From Vibrio ostreae (GTDB taxonomy: Bacteria > Pseudomonadota > Gammaproteobacteria > Enterobacterales > Vibrionaceae): a stretch of DNA of 64,000 nucleotides. This document shows, piece after piece, positions 54,769-64,000 of the stretch. Each line of letters begins with the position of its first letter. Positions within the stretch are counted from its first letter, which is position 1. The stretch covers positions 558,001-622,000 of the forward strand of contig NZ_CP076642.1 in NCBI RefSeq assembly GCF_019226825.1. Direction: 5' to 3'. The position numbers were made by a program, and so were the translations under genes. A model generated the notes under the pieces. That model was not told where the DNA came from. It saw nothing but the letters and a program-made list of their open reading frames with translations, and searched no databases.

Positions 54769-56424
54769 CTACGAGAAAAACTGGTCGAGATTACGATAAC
54801 GTAATACGCTCTTTTCACACTCCGTTTGTATGATTTCCAGTTGTTGTTGCAATTGCTGCAGGGTCGCTTCCATTGCGGTAGGCAGCTCGGGGTCAATAAA
54901 GTTGTGAGGCAACGCGCCATGGAACGTTGAACGCACTTTGCGCAGGTGATGTTCGGCGTCAGAAAGCTGTGCCATCGCCTGCTCTGCCTTACGCAGCCAC
55001 TCCTGATAACGTTCATTGTCCAGCCCATGCTCTGTCACCAGAGAAACCAATACCGAGCGGTTGGCGATATCTTTAATGACCAGTTGATCGCCTGCATCGA
55101 CATCAAAGCGCAGACGACACAAATTGGTATTCTGGTTCACATAGCCGTACACATCGCCGTGGCCATCTTTGATCACTCGCTCCAGTTCGTTTTTTGGCAG
55201 ATAAACCCAGCGACTGTCGCCTTTCTCCGACTCGGATACCGACATATTGCTCTGCAGCAGCACCATTTTGACCAAGTCATAAGCCGCACCGATGCGATAG
55301 GTTTTAGCGCCGCGGATATCATAGTGATGGATCTGCTTTTTGATCAGGCCGGTCGAGGTCTCTGTCGACAAGTGCATACCAAAATCCGCTTCCAGTTCAT
55401 CCTGGATAGAAGATAAATCTTCACGGCATAAGGTAATCTGTTGCTCGACCTGGGACTGGTCAAAGGCATGACGCAAGGCAAATTCACGAATCACATCACG
55501 TACCACATCACGGGACTCAGGACTGTTCCACAAACAGTCCTGCAACAGCAGCAAGTCAAGCGGATTGATGGCACTGCGACCGTTAAAAAAGGCGCTGGCT
55601 TTGAGTAGCTTGACCGCTTTTTTCCAGCGTCGATCGGACACATACATATCCATCTCAGCCAGATTGCTGCGTTCCACCGCCTGTTCGAGCAGTGTCTTAA
55701 GCTGATACAGCTTTTCAAATACGTCGTCACCCAGAGCAAGCTTGTCAAGCTGAGCCTGCCACTGATGATACTCTGCATCGGTAATCGCCAAGCCTGGCGG
55801 GATACTCGCTTCTTGCGGCGTACCGACCGTCAGCATGGATTTAAAATTCTGTTTATTTTGAATACGGTTAACAAACACTCGCACCAACATACGGTCATAC
55901 AAGGCTTCAAGGCCGCTGTCTTCATCGGGCAATTCGTTGGATGCAGAGACCAGCAGACGCATCGGCACTTTCTCGATCTCATTACCATTTTTGAAGGTTT
56001 TCTCGTTAACGACCGTCAGCAAGGTATTCAAAATGGCCGGACCCGCTTTCCAGATCTCATCCAGAAAAACCACCTGCGAGGTCGGCAGATAACCGTCCGT
56101 CAGGCGTACGTAACGCCCGTTATCTTTCAATTCCTGAATACTCAGTGGCCCGAAGACTTCTTCCGGAGTCGAGAAACGTGTCATCAGGTATTCAAAATAA
56201 CTGCTATTATCAAAGGCCTGAATGAGGCGCTTTGCTATCAGACTTTTGGCAATCCCCGGAGGACCAAGTAAAAAAACGCTTTCGCCGGACAGTGCAGCAA
56301 GCAGACATAGCTTGATGGTACCTTCACGTTCGTACACACCGTCAGACAGCGCTTTGGCCAGTTTATTGATGCGTTCGGAGAGCAACGCCTGTTGCGCGTG
56401 CGAGGCAGAAGAAGGATTGATCAT
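54769..56424 (-). CDS. ravA: MoxR-family AAA+ ATPase RavA
   Basis: 551 residues, about 50 longer than E. coli RavA. Walker A is GPPGIAKS (residues 54-61), Walker B VVFLDEIWKA, sensor 1 LLVSASNELPDEDSGLEAL (SASNELP), and the C-terminal part holds the LARA-like and triple-helical regions. It forms hexamers and works with ViaA, whose gene follows at once. GGAGCGATTTA precedes the ATG. No lysine decarboxylase gene (the LdcI partner in enterics) is in the window. Confidence 0.95.
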   Translation of the reverse strand: MINPSSASHAQQALLSERINKLAKALSDGVYEREGTIKLCLLAALSGESVFLLGPPGIAKSLIAKRLIQAFDNSSYFEYLMTRFSTPEEVFGPLSIQELKDNGRYVRLTDGYLPTSQVVFLDEIWKAGPAILNTLLTVVNEKTFKNGNEIEKVPMRLLVSASNELPDEDSGLEALYDRMLVRVFVNRIQNKQNFKSMLTVGTPQEASIPPGLAITDAEYHQWQAQLDKLALGDDVFEKLYQLKTLLEQAVERSNLAEMDMYVSDRRWKKAVKLLKASAFFNGRSAINPLDLLLLQDCLWNSPESRDVVRDVIREFALRHAFDQSQVEQQITLCREDLSSIQDELEADFGMHLSTETSTGLIKKQIHHYDIRGAKTYRIGAAYDLVKMVLLQSNMSVSESEKGDSRWVYLPKNELERVIKDGHGDVYGYVNQNTNLCRLRFDVDAGDQLVIKDIANRSVLVSLVTEHGLDNERYQEWLRKAEQAMAQLSDAEHHLRKVRSTFHGALPHNFIDPELPTAMEATLQQLQQQLEIIQTECEKSVLRYRNLDQFFS

Positions 56425-56733
56425 TAAATCGCTCCACGGCGGGGTGAAAAAAGGGCATTTGAATTAATAAATTTATACATTTGTTATCATTTTGTTACAA
56501 GTTAAATTTCATTTCAACACGACTTTATATCAGATTCCTGCCTGCGGCCGTAATGCAGAATCAATGATTGCAGATATAACGTTCATAATCTGAACGAATA
56601 CCCTATCAACGGCGAATAAGTGCCATCAAGTGTCGCACAATTGTATTTGGGTCCGAGCGAGAAGTAAGATAAGGTGAAGACCAAGCCGGAGATAACCTCT
56701 GGTTCGCGACTACCGGACACGAAGTACCCCCGC

Positions 56734-57249
56734 ATGAGCAAAACCATACACAGCTGGAAAACTATTGCACTGACTGAAGAAGAGGTGCAGCTACCTAACG
56801 GACACACGATTACTCATACCACCATCGAACATCCCGGCGCAGCGGTTATTTTGCCCGTCACAGCCCAAAACAAGATCGTCCTGGTGCATCAATTTCGTCC
56901 GTCACTGAAAAAATGGTTGCTTGAGCTACCTGCCGGAACCATGGAGCGCGGTGAATGCTCACTGACCTGCGCGCACCGGGAACTGGAGGAAGAGACTGGC
57001 TACAGCGCAAACGAAATGATTGCACTTGGGTCCGTGACACCACTGGCTGGTTTTTGTGATGAAATCCAGTATTTGTACGTGGCGAAACAGCTAAGCAAAA
57101 CCAATCGGCTGGGCTGTGATGAGGATGAAGTCATCGAAGTCGTCGAACTGTCGGTGCAGCAACTGGAACAGAAGATTATCAATGGTGACATCACCGACAG
57201 CAAAACCATCGCCTGTCTGAGCAAAGCCCGGCTGTGCGGCTATATTTGA
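56734..57249 (+). CDS. NUDIX hydrolase, ADP-ribose pyrophosphatase type
   Basis: 171 residues from the ATG at 56734; a GTG at 56674 would add 20 residues of low likeness, so the start is uncertain. The NUDIX box runs from GTMERGE to AHRELEEETGY; PGAAVILPV and VHQFRPSLKKWLLELPAG precede it, as in NudF/NudK-like ADP-sugar pyrophosphatases. It converges on lapC. Probable substrate ADP-ribose or a nucleotide sugar. Confidence 0.88.
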   Translation: MSKTIHSWKTIALTEEEVQLPNGHTITHTTIEHPGAAVILPVTAQNKIVLVHQFRPSLKKWLLELPAGTMERGECSLTCAHRELEEETGYSANEMIALGSVTPLAGFCDEIQYLYVAKQLSKTNRLGCDEDEVIEVVELSVQQLEQKIINGDITDSKTIACLSKARLCGYI

Positions 57250-57356
57250 CCTAAAATGACGTATCTTAAAGACGCCCCCGCAGACCCGGAATAAACTTGG
57301 CTACAACCGACTGGGCGGATGAACCTTCTTATCGTGTAGCCTGTAATGCTTGCTGT

Positions 57357-58544
57357 TTAATAAAGCTTTGATTTCAGCAGCGGCTTCAATAAATAACTCA
57401 TAATGGAGCGCCGGCTGCCCAGTATATCCACTTGGGCTATCATACCCGGCCGGATGGGCAGAGACTTTCCGTTGTGCTCTAGAAAGTTTTTGTCCGTGCG
57501 TACCAGAACCTGATAATAGTATTCTTTGCCTTTCGCGGTATCTTCTTCGATAGTGTCCGCGCTAATCTGCTCCAGCGTGCCAACCAGGTCACCATAGATG
57601 GTATAATCATAAGCAGTAATTTTTACTTGGGCCTTCATTCCCGGCGCCAGAAATGCGACATCTTTAGGCTTCACCCGTGCTTCAACCAGTAATTGATCTT
57701 CGATCGGCAGCACTTCCATAATTGATTCACCAGGCTGAACCACCCCACCTTTGCTGGTCACCAGGATATTATTGACCCGCCCTTTGACCGGCGAAATCAA
57801 TTCAGTTCGTTTGAGTTGATCCTTACTCTGTATCTGGGTCTGCTGCAAAGCATCCAAATCCGCTTTTTTTGCGGTAAGCTCGGTATACGCATCCTGAATA
57901 TAAGCATTCTCAACTTCGACCAAGCGCCCTCTCAGACTGGCAATATCCTTACGCAGGCGCAGTGCTTCGATTTCACTAACAGACTTACGAGCGACCATAG
58001 GTTCAATCAATGTCAGTTGCTGCTGTGATAATGCAATCTCTTCCCTTAAAGAGGCCACCGCTTGGTTTTTTTTGTCACGTCTGGCCCGGAACAATGAGCG
58101 CTCGGTACTCACTTCCGGGCTATTAATGTCCACTTCAGCAGGGAAGAAGATTTGATTTAAGCCCTTCACTTCGGATTCAAGCCGCGCGATTGATGCCCGC
58201 AACGAGCGAATCTGACTTTGTCCTTCCATAAATGCGGCGTAAAAACGGGTGTGATCAAGACGTACTAACACCTGACCAGCCGTTACCATTGTGCCCTCAT
58301 TGACCAGTATTCGATCAATAATGCCCCCTTCCAGACTCTGAATCTTCTGCAGGCGGCTGACCGGAACGATGCGGCCGTCTCCGCGTACAACTTCATCGAC
58401 TTCTGCCCAGCATGCCCAAACTACAAACACTACAACGCAAAATGTGCTGAACCATAATCCCGGTCGTACTGCCGGATGTAACCGGCCATAACGTTGTTCA
58501 TCAAGCTCATGCAATATGGTCTGCTGAGGTAATTTTTTCGCCAT
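57357..58544 (-). CDS. lapC: Type I secretion membrane-fusion protein (LapC/HlyD family)
   Basis: 395 residues: a cytoplasmic start, one membrane helix (FSTFCVVVFVVWACWAEVDEV), a lipoyl half (GGIIDRILVNEGTMVTAGQVLVRLD, core IDRILVNEGTMVTAGQ), a long coiled coil (about 120-230) and the C-terminal beta barrel with RPGMIAQVDILGSRRS. It bridges LapB and LapE in a type I exporter for large adhesins. Its start overlaps the lapB stop by one base. Confidence 0.93.
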   Translation of the reverse strand: MAKKLPQQTILHELDEQRYGRLHPAVRPGLWFSTFCVVVFVVWACWAEVDEVVRGDGRIVPVSRLQKIQSLEGGIIDRILVNEGTMVTAGQVLVRLDHTRFYAAFMEGQSQIRSLRASIARLESEVKGLNQIFFPAEVDINSPEVSTERSLFRARRDKKNQAVASLREEIALSQQQLTLIEPMVARKSVSEIEALRLRKDIASLRGRLVEVENAYIQDAYTELTAKKADLDALQQTQIQSKDQLKRTELISPVKGRVNNILVTSKGGVVQPGESIMEVLPIEDQLLVEARVKPKDVAFLAPGMKAQVKITAYDYTIYGDLVGTLEQISADTIEEDTAKGKEYYYQVLVRTDKNFLEHNGKSLPIRPGMIAQVDILGSRRSIMSYLLKPLLKSKLY

Positions 58545-60715
58545 TAACGCGCTTCCCCTACCGTACCGGTTTTACTGACTAACTGGTCCAGCGGACCATC
58601 CATGGTTACTTTTCCGTTCTGCAGTACCACACCCCGGTTACCCAGCGCGAGCATTGAACGCTTATGAGTAGACATGATCAGCGTGCGGCCTTGTAGCCAA
58701 TTCTGCAGATGTTGAATCACTCTGGCTTCACTGGCCTGATCAAACGCCGCGGACGGCTCGTCCATCAGTACAATCGCCGGATCCTGCAGAAAAATTCTTG
58801 CCAGACCAATCGCCTGGCGCTGCCCGCCGGAAACACTGTGATTACCAACGATTGGCATATCCAGTCCAAGCGGATGAGCTCGAACCGCACTGCCCAACCC
58901 GGCAGCATCCAACACTTCAAATAGCTCTTCGTCGGCATGACGGGCACCATCCAGTAAGAGGTTATCTCGCAAAGAGCCATAAAACAGCGCTATATCCTGC
59001 GGAAGGTAACCAATCGCTTGCCGACGATCAGTCGGCTCTATCTGACCCAACGCCACATCATCTAACAGCAGGCGCCCAGCGGTGACATCGGTCATACCAG
59101 CCAGCAAACGCAACAAACTTGATTTCCCTGAGCCATTTCCCCCCAGCAGCATTACCCGGCTGCCTGCGGCGATTTCCAAACTGGCAATATCCAGCACTAA
59201 AGGCAAATCGTCTCCGTAACGAAATTGCAGATTTTCCAGCCGATAATGCCCTTTAAGATGAGGTTTTCTCGCAAACTGCCGTCCTTCAGGGCGTTCCACC
59301 GGTACTTGCATCAAAGCATCCAACCCTTCCAGCGCCACTTTGACATGCTGCCAGCGTACTAAAATGCCGGCGACCTGATTGACCGGAGCGATTGCTCTGG
59401 ATGCCAGAATAGAACAGGCAATCAAGCCCCCGACGGTCAGATTACCTGCACTTATTTGAAACACACCAACAATGACAACTGCCGCATAACAAAGTTGCTG
59501 TACCATACCTGCTCCATACTGCAACAATGCAGACAGGCGACGAATTTTCTGCCCGTCATCCATCAACTCCGCCGACAGCAACTCCCATAACTGCAGATTG
59601 CGTCCTTCAGCACGCGTAGCTTTCACCGTTTCCAGATTATCTATGGTTTCCAGCAATAATCCGTGTTTGACAGCACCCTCACGTAAATTGGCACGTGACA
59701 ACTGGCTGAGTTTCCCTTGCAGTAAGAGGCCCGGCAGCAACATCAGGGTAATCGCAACCACAGGCACCCAAGCGACAACGCCGCCAATATAAGCAATCAA
59801 TACCACAAACATAAGCACAAAAGGCAGATCGCTGATAGTCGCAGCAGTTGAAGAGGTAAAGAACTCGCGCACGCTCTCAAACTCTCGTACTTGGCTGGTA
59901 AACGCCCCTGTCGAACCAGGTTTGGCTGAAAGACGAATCTGCATCACTCGTTCAAACAACAGAGATGAAAGATGCAGATCCAGCTTTTTCCCGGTGGAAT
60001 CAAGTACCGCAGCACGCACCAATCGGAGAATGCACTCGAGGATGACCGCAATCACCACACCACTTGCCAATACAAACAAAGTTTCAAAGGCATCATTGGG
60101 GACGACTCGGTCGTAAACCTGAATCGCAAACAGCGCGGTCGAAACCGCCAGCATATTAGCCACCAGAGATGCGACACCCACTTCGAGATAAGCGCGCCAA
60201 CCGCTTTTCAGCGGGCCAAATAACCAATGTTCACGAGTATCCTGTGCAAAGTCACCCGCACGGCCATCCTGGTGATAAACAGGTTTCGCAACGATAGCGG
60301 TACCGGAATACAGTGCCTGTAATTCATGCAGGGGCATCAACTGTTCACCGCCATCAGACTCGGGCAGCAATAATCGGGCCTGGTCATTTTTCCAGCCAAC
60401 CAATAATAGTGTGGTATCATCAGTCAGCAATAGCAGCACCGGCAACAAGTGTCCGGTCAGGCTCTCCAGTTCAGCATCAAATACCCGTCCCTGAATGCCG
60501 GCACGATGTAACGCTCTGGGAACATACTCCAGCGGCAGTTTTCCCGCTTGCAGGGGTAAACCATCACCGAGTTCCGCACTATTGATTACACGGCCTAACT
60601 GAAAACAGAGTAATGATAACCCTTCTCGCAGAGGATCACGCTGCCGGGATTGAAACTGATAATGTTTTCCCGAACCTTGTGCCTGGCTTTGATGCAATTT
60701 GGTCACATGGCTCAT
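58544..60715 (-). CDS. lapB: Type I secretion ABC transporter (LapB family)
   Basis: 723 residues. A degenerate C39-like domain without catalytic cysteine fills the first 150 residues, then a six-helix export domain and an ATPase: Walker A LLGGNGSGKSSLL near residue 530, signature SVSGGQRQAIGLARI, Walker B VLMDEPSAAFD. This is the LapB/RtxB-type architecture for adhesins with RTX C-termini. The start overlaps the lapE stop by four bases. Confidence 0.95.
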   Translation of the reverse strand: MSHVTKLHQSQAQGSGKHYQFQSRQRDPLREGLSLLCFQLGRVINSAELGDGLPLQAGKLPLEYVPRALHRAGIQGRVFDAELESLTGHLLPVLLLLTDDTTLLLVGWKNDQARLLLPESDGGEQLMPLHELQALYSGTAIVAKPVYHQDGRAGDFAQDTREHWLFGPLKSGWRAYLEVGVASLVANMLAVSTALFAIQVYDRVVPNDAFETLFVLASGVVIAVILECILRLVRAAVLDSTGKKLDLHLSSLLFERVMQIRLSAKPGSTGAFTSQVREFESVREFFTSSTAATISDLPFVLMFVVLIAYIGGVVAWVPVVAITLMLLPGLLLQGKLSQLSRANLREGAVKHGLLLETIDNLETVKATRAEGRNLQLWELLSAELMDDGQKIRRLSALLQYGAGMVQQLCYAAVVIVGVFQISAGNLTVGGLIACSILASRAIAPVNQVAGILVRWQHVKVALEGLDALMQVPVERPEGRQFARKPHLKGHYRLENLQFRYGDDLPLVLDIASLEIAAGSRVMLLGGNGSGKSSLLRLLAGMTDVTAGRLLLDDVALGQIEPTDRRQAIGYLPQDIALFYGSLRDNLLLDGARHADEELFEVLDAAGLGSAVRAHPLGLDMPIVGNHSVSGGQRQAIGLARIFLQDPAIVLMDEPSAAFDQASEARVIQHLQNWLQGRTLIMSTHKRSMLALGNRGVVLQNGKVTMDGPLDQLVSKTGTVGEAR

Positions 60716-62106
60716 GGTGTCAGACTCCGCTCAAGAGTACCGGTGATGAAAGGGGTCAATAGCCCCATATCAGTGGCAGCGCGATAAGGCAGACGTAAAA
60801 ATTCGCTAGTTGCACTGACTTTTTGACTTTCCAGTTCATAGCCTTCCCTTTCAACACTGATCAATTCGTTAATGTTGCGCAAACCCGCAATAAATTGCTC
60901 CCGGTAGGCACTGCGGATTTGTGCAGTCTGCGCAACCTGCTCATCAAGGGCACGAACTCTTTGGGTTAACGCCAAGCGATTTTCACGCCATGATATGACA
61001 TTGCGTTCCATCTCCCGACGCACCGCATCCATACGCCAACGCGCGGCTTCCAAAGCTTGCTGCTCCGCTTCTGCACGCTGAAACCCGGCCAGACCCTGCA
61101 TGGTATCGAGACGTAGCCTCAACGCCAGGCCGGAGTCGTCTGTCATTCTGCTGCCAATCTCGCGCCGTTGAGTCGTAGCTTCTAATACCAGACGTGGCTT
61201 CAGGCGCGCTTTCGCTTGCTCGATATTGGCCTGGGCCAACGCCATCTCCTGTTCAGCCTGTAAAAATCGAGGTGAACGAGCTATAGCTCTGGCAAGGACT
61301 TGCGGCGATCGTAGACTGGCGAAAAAATCCGTACTGGCTTGCAGATCCGGCAAATTTTGCGGAGAGAGTTTAAGCAATAAACGAAACTGCTGTTCACTGT
61401 CACGTAAGCGGCCACTGATCAGCGCAAACTGCTCTTCCATATATCCCAGAGCTTGACGCATACGCCCGAGTTCGGCGTTGTCACTGTAGCCACCCTGAAC
61501 CCGATCTTCGACCAACTCGAGAATCGATACCAATTGACTGTGATAAGTATCAATAACGGCCAAGTGTTGTCGGTCTGCCTGAACATCCAAACAAACTTCG
61601 ATCACTTCGAGCGCGGCCTCATTGCGTGTCACCAGCAGTGCCTGGGCCTGCTCGAGTTGTTCTGACTGCGCTGCATCGACTTCACTGGCAACCCGCCCCC
61701 AATCGAATAACATCTGTGACAACACAATATCGTAGCCAAGCTCTCCGTCGAGACTGTTCTCCAGTCCTGCCGCCATCGACACTGACGGTAAATAACCGTT
61801 TTTCGCAATATCCACTTCCGTCAGCAGTTGCTGCGCACGGGCTGTTTCCGCCTGAACATCTGGATTTAGTCTTAACCCACGCTCAACCAACTGAGGCAAG
61901 GTCACCCCGGTATCTGCGTAATAAGCCCCCGGTTGAGAAGCAGCCGCATACTGTGTGCTGTCACTCAGAGCCATCGCAGAACCGGATATCACTATCATCA
62001 GTCCGGTGACCAACCCCACGCATTTTTTTCGTTTCGTCAACCACTCAGCCGTTAATTGAGGCCGAATAGCTCCGATTGTTCCTTGAACCTCTTGTTTCAC
62101 TCTCAC
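60712..62106 (-). CDS. lapE: TolC-family outer membrane channel (LapE)
   Basis: 464 residues; a signal sequence (LVTGLMIVISGSAMA) follows a basic 30-residue stretch, so the real start may be internal. The TolC double repeat shows as VTLPQLVERGLRLNPDVQAETARAQQLLTEVDIAKNGYLPSVSMAAG (parts: RGLRLNPDVQAETARAQQLL) and a second long helical half with FIAGLRNINELISVEREGYE (core RNINELISVEREGYE). It forms the outer membrane duct for LapB-LapC. It is the first gene of the three-gene operon, 127 bases after the adhesin gene on the same strand. Confidence 0.92.
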   Translation of the reverse strand: MRVKQEVQGTIGAIRPQLTAEWLTKRKKCVGLVTGLMIVISGSAMALSDSTQYAAASQPGAYYADTGVTLPQLVERGLRLNPDVQAETARAQQLLTEVDIAKNGYLPSVSMAAGLENSLDGELGYDIVLSQMLFDWGRVASEVDAAQSEQLEQAQALLVTRNEAALEVIEVCLDVQADRQHLAVIDTYHSQLVSILELVEDRVQGGYSDNAELGRMRQALGYMEEQFALISGRLRDSEQQFRLLLKLSPQNLPDLQASTDFFASLRSPQVLARAIARSPRFLQAEQEMALAQANIEQAKARLKPRLVLEATTQRREIGSRMTDDSGLALRLRLDTMQGLAGFQRAEAEQQALEAARWRMDAVRREMERNVISWRENRLALTQRVRALDEQVAQTAQIRSAYREQFIAGLRNINELISVEREGYELESQKVSATSEFLRLPYRAATDMGLLTPFITGTLERSLTP

Positions 62107-62233
62107 TCTACCATCCCTGGTTAAAGCATGCCCGAGACCTCAGAGACCTGGTAAAATGTTGCATATTTACCACCTCCTCTTCGTTTACTTAAACGCTTGG
62201 TCACTCCATATCATGGTTTCACTTTTCACCCGA

Positions 62234-64000
62234 TTAACTCACAACAATGTTCACGTCATCTTCAACCAATAGTGTTGTTGAACCGAGGGCATATTGGTTA
62301 TAACTGACGCCATCCATGGATACGCTGCCTTCCAGACTTGCGCCTAAAGCCAGAACGTTATCATCGCTGTCACCGGCGATGGTCAGTTGATTATTTTCAT
62401 CGGTCATATCGATCACGGCTTGCTCAGTCAGAGTCAGGGTACTGCTTTCGTCCCCCTCTCCCATATGAACAGTTTCAATATTGTTGATGCTGCCAAGACC
62501 GGTGGCCCCGGGTTCAAGATCAATACCGCCATCCAGCAACAACACATCCTGTCCAGTACCACCATCGATCGATACAAAATTGCTGCTGTTAATCCAAATC
62601 AGATCATCACCCGCTCCTCCAATAAAGGTATCGGCACCAGCTCCGTCGATCAGGATATCGTTACCCTCTCCACCATCGAGAATGTCCTCGCCGGACCCGC
62701 CACGCAGCAAATCATCACCGCCATCCCCAATGAGAACATCATCACCGTCGTAACCATACAGGCGTTCACCGTCTGTTCCGCCATTGAGAGTATTGTTTTC
62801 AGAATCTCCTTCAAGAAGAATATCGTTACCTAACAAGGTGTTGAGTAAGTTAATATCGGTCAGTGATCCCAGCGAAGCGCTGGCAGACAGTCCTTCGCTA
62901 TCGGTAGCGGTAATCGAGGTGGCATTTAACAGGGCAGCCTGAACTTCCAGATCCAGGCCAAGCAAGCTTTGTCCGTTATCAAATTGAACGGTGGCAAGCA
63001 GTTCATTCACCGCAAAGTTATCGATCGATCCACCATCTAACGCAGTAATGGTCAGAACCGAGGATGGAGCAACCAGCCCCAGCAAACCTGAACTATTCTC
63101 TATACTGATGCGTAAGCCAAGCTCTTCAGCCAACTGCTGTGAAGCTGTCAGTGTCTGAGCATCAAGATCAACGCTGAGTAAGGGTTGATAGGCAACTTGC
63201 ACAGACGTCAGGTTACCATCCGCATCCGCGGCGACCAGGTCCTGATTGTTGAGCCCCAGTAGCTGTAGCGCATCAACTCCCACCAGACCGAGTAAAGCCG
63301 AGTTATCAACCTGAACCACCGGCGCGGAATTATCGGTCACAACTGGCGCACTCGCCCCCGTGCTGTCAAAGGTCACACTGGTTGAATCGGTATCGCCATC
63401 ATTATCGGTGATCACCGCATCGATCGTGGTCGAACCGCCCAACAGGTCAGTATCAGCGGTTGCTTCATCCACCAGCAAATTCCCTTGTTGCAGCAGTTTT
63501 GCAATCACATCCTGGTCACGGCTGAGACTGCCGACCACATCGACCCCATCAAGGATGATTTGTTGATCCACTTCCGTCGTGTCAAAGCCTCCCAGGAACT
63601 GGCCTGTGGTACTGACAGAAATGATCGTATCAGAACCATCAAACTCAAAGTGGAGATAGTTGGTCAGGTTACCGGGGCTTGAACCAATTTTACCTTCTCC
63701 CTGTAACAGACTGACAAGATCAAGCACATCGCCGTCGGCCGACGCCGGAACAAAGTTAAAGTCAGTAATATGGTCAATGGCAGGCGCCCCGACAGAGCCT
63801 TGATCACCACTTTCCCAACGGAACAGGTCCAACCCGCTGCCACCGGTCAAAGTATCGTCTCCGATGCCTCCAATAAGGATATCATTACCATCCCCGCCAT
63901 CAATGGTGTCATTTCCTTCACCACCGCGAATAATATCGCTGCCGGCGCCGCCGTTAATGGTATCGTCACCATCCAAACCGTAGATACGATCAGCGTTGTT
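62234..64000 (-). CDS. RTX adhesin C-terminal region, N-terminus beyond the window
   Basis: 588 codons are visible, open at base 64000. Residues 9-55 hold nonapeptide RTX repeats (GGAGSD, GGEGND, GGDGND, GGIGDD) that bind calcium. They are followed by a type I secretion target segment ([12 protein letters not shown] to about residue 190). A domain of about 200 residues comes next ([20 protein letters not shown], core [16 protein letters not shown]), then a second RTX block (about 395-490) and a short tail ending VNIVVS. This fits a giant surface adhesin exported by the adjacent LapBCE system. The missing N-terminal part probably has many repeated Ig-like domains. No LapD/LapG pair is seen here. 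Confidence 0.9.
   Translation of the reverse strand, partial: NNADRIYGLDGDDTINGGAGSDIIRGGEGNDTIDGGDGNDILIGGIGDDTLTGGSGLDLFRWESGDQGSVGAPAIDHITDFNFVPASADGDVLDLVSLLQGEGKIGSSPGNLTNYLHFEFDGSDTIISVSTTGQFLGGFDTTEVDQQIILDGVDVVGSLSRDQDVIAKLLQQGNLLVDEATADTDLLGGSTTIDAVITDNDGDTDSTSVTFDSTGASAPVVTDNSAPVVQVDNSALLGLVGVDALQLLGLNNQDLVAADADGNLTSVQVAYQPLLSVDLDAQTLTASQQLAEELGLRISIENSSGLLGLVAPSSVLTITALDGGSIDNFAVNELLATVQFDNGQSLLGLDLEVQAALLNATSITATDSEGLSASASLGSLTDINLLNTLLGNDILLEGDSENNTLNGGTDGERLYGYDGDDVLIGDGGDDLLRGGSGEDILDGGEGNDILIDGAGADTFIGGAGDDLIWINSSNFVSIDGGTGQDVLLLDGGIDLEPGATGLGSINNIETVHMGEGDESSTLTLTEQAVIDMTDENNQLTIAGDSDDNVLALGASLEGSVSMDGVSYNQYALGSTTLLVEDDVNIVVS

Noticed and set aside
1..64000. CRISPR arrays, insertion sequences, integron attC arrays, prophage or toxin-antitoxin genes
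   Set aside because: No regularly spaced repeats, transposase, integrase or phage structural genes were recognised; the short tandem repeats found lack spacers.

Overview
The window reads as a stretch of a Vibrio-type gammaproteobacterial chromosome. The basis is gene content (ravA-viaA, a Lap-like type I secretion cluster with an RTX adhesin, TRAP transporters, an M11-type secreted protease, a Fur-controlled TonB receptor), moderate GC coding DNA with AT-rich spacers, and protein similarity recalled from families. The density of optional sugar-acid and polyol catabolism genes resembles the accessory-rich second chromosome of vibrios, but no replicon marker is present, so that is inference. 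No insertion sequence, integron, prophage or CRISPR array was seen.

Layout. 1-4.3 kb: a secreted M11 metalloprotease cut by the left edge, 1.1 kb of AT-rich spacer, and a frameshifted DsbA-like lipoprotein. 4.3-8.3 kb: a phenolic-acid decarboxylation island with an LpdD-like chaperone, a divergent MarR regulator with two palindromic operators, a UbiX-like prenyltransferase, a UbiD-like decarboxylase and its small D subunit, then idi. 8.3-16.5 kb (minus strand): LacI regulator, TRAP transporter dctPQM, kinase, 2-hydroxyacid reductase, YhcH and gnd. I read this as a complete 2-ketogluconate route ending in ribulose 5-phosphate, with the same 14-bp operator core in front of dctP and in front of the kinase. 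16.7-22.8 kb: a D-arabitol operon (dalD-dalK-dalT) with divergent SorC-type dalR and a HAD phosphatase behind a terminator. 22.9-24.8 kb: a PanE-like reductase and a divergent XRE regulator.

25.1-35.7 kb: a glucuronate/hexuronate cluster (uxuA, a UxuR/ExuR-like regulator and dctP leftward; dctQ, dctM, a GH31 glycosidase, uxuB and uxaC rightward) around a shared control region with two UxuR-like palindromes. The GH31 enzyme suggests that a glycoside is opened to feed the pathway. 35.8-41.3 kb: an FdhF/YdeP-type molybdoenzyme, a possible FNR site, a bestrophin relic, a LysR regulator and fdhD. 41.3-48.4 kb: LLM oxidoreductase, VOC protein, slipin/NfeD pair, DMT exporter with LysR regulator, CHAD protein. 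48.4-52.9 kb: AraC regulator, Fur box, frameshifted TonB receptor and a siderophore-esterase-like hydrolase. 53.0-57.3 kb: tRNA-Cys, viaA, ravA and a NUDIX hydrolase. 57.3-64 kb: lapC, lapB, lapE and the C-terminal 588 residues of an RTX adhesin that runs off the right edge.

The central 27 kb collects three separately regulated uptake-and-catabolism modules (ketogluconate, arabitol, hexuronate). Three genes (DsbA-like, bestrophin, TonB receptor) are broken by single-base changes in six-base homopolymers. That pattern could be real decay or assembly error and should be settled before any of them is called a pseudogene.
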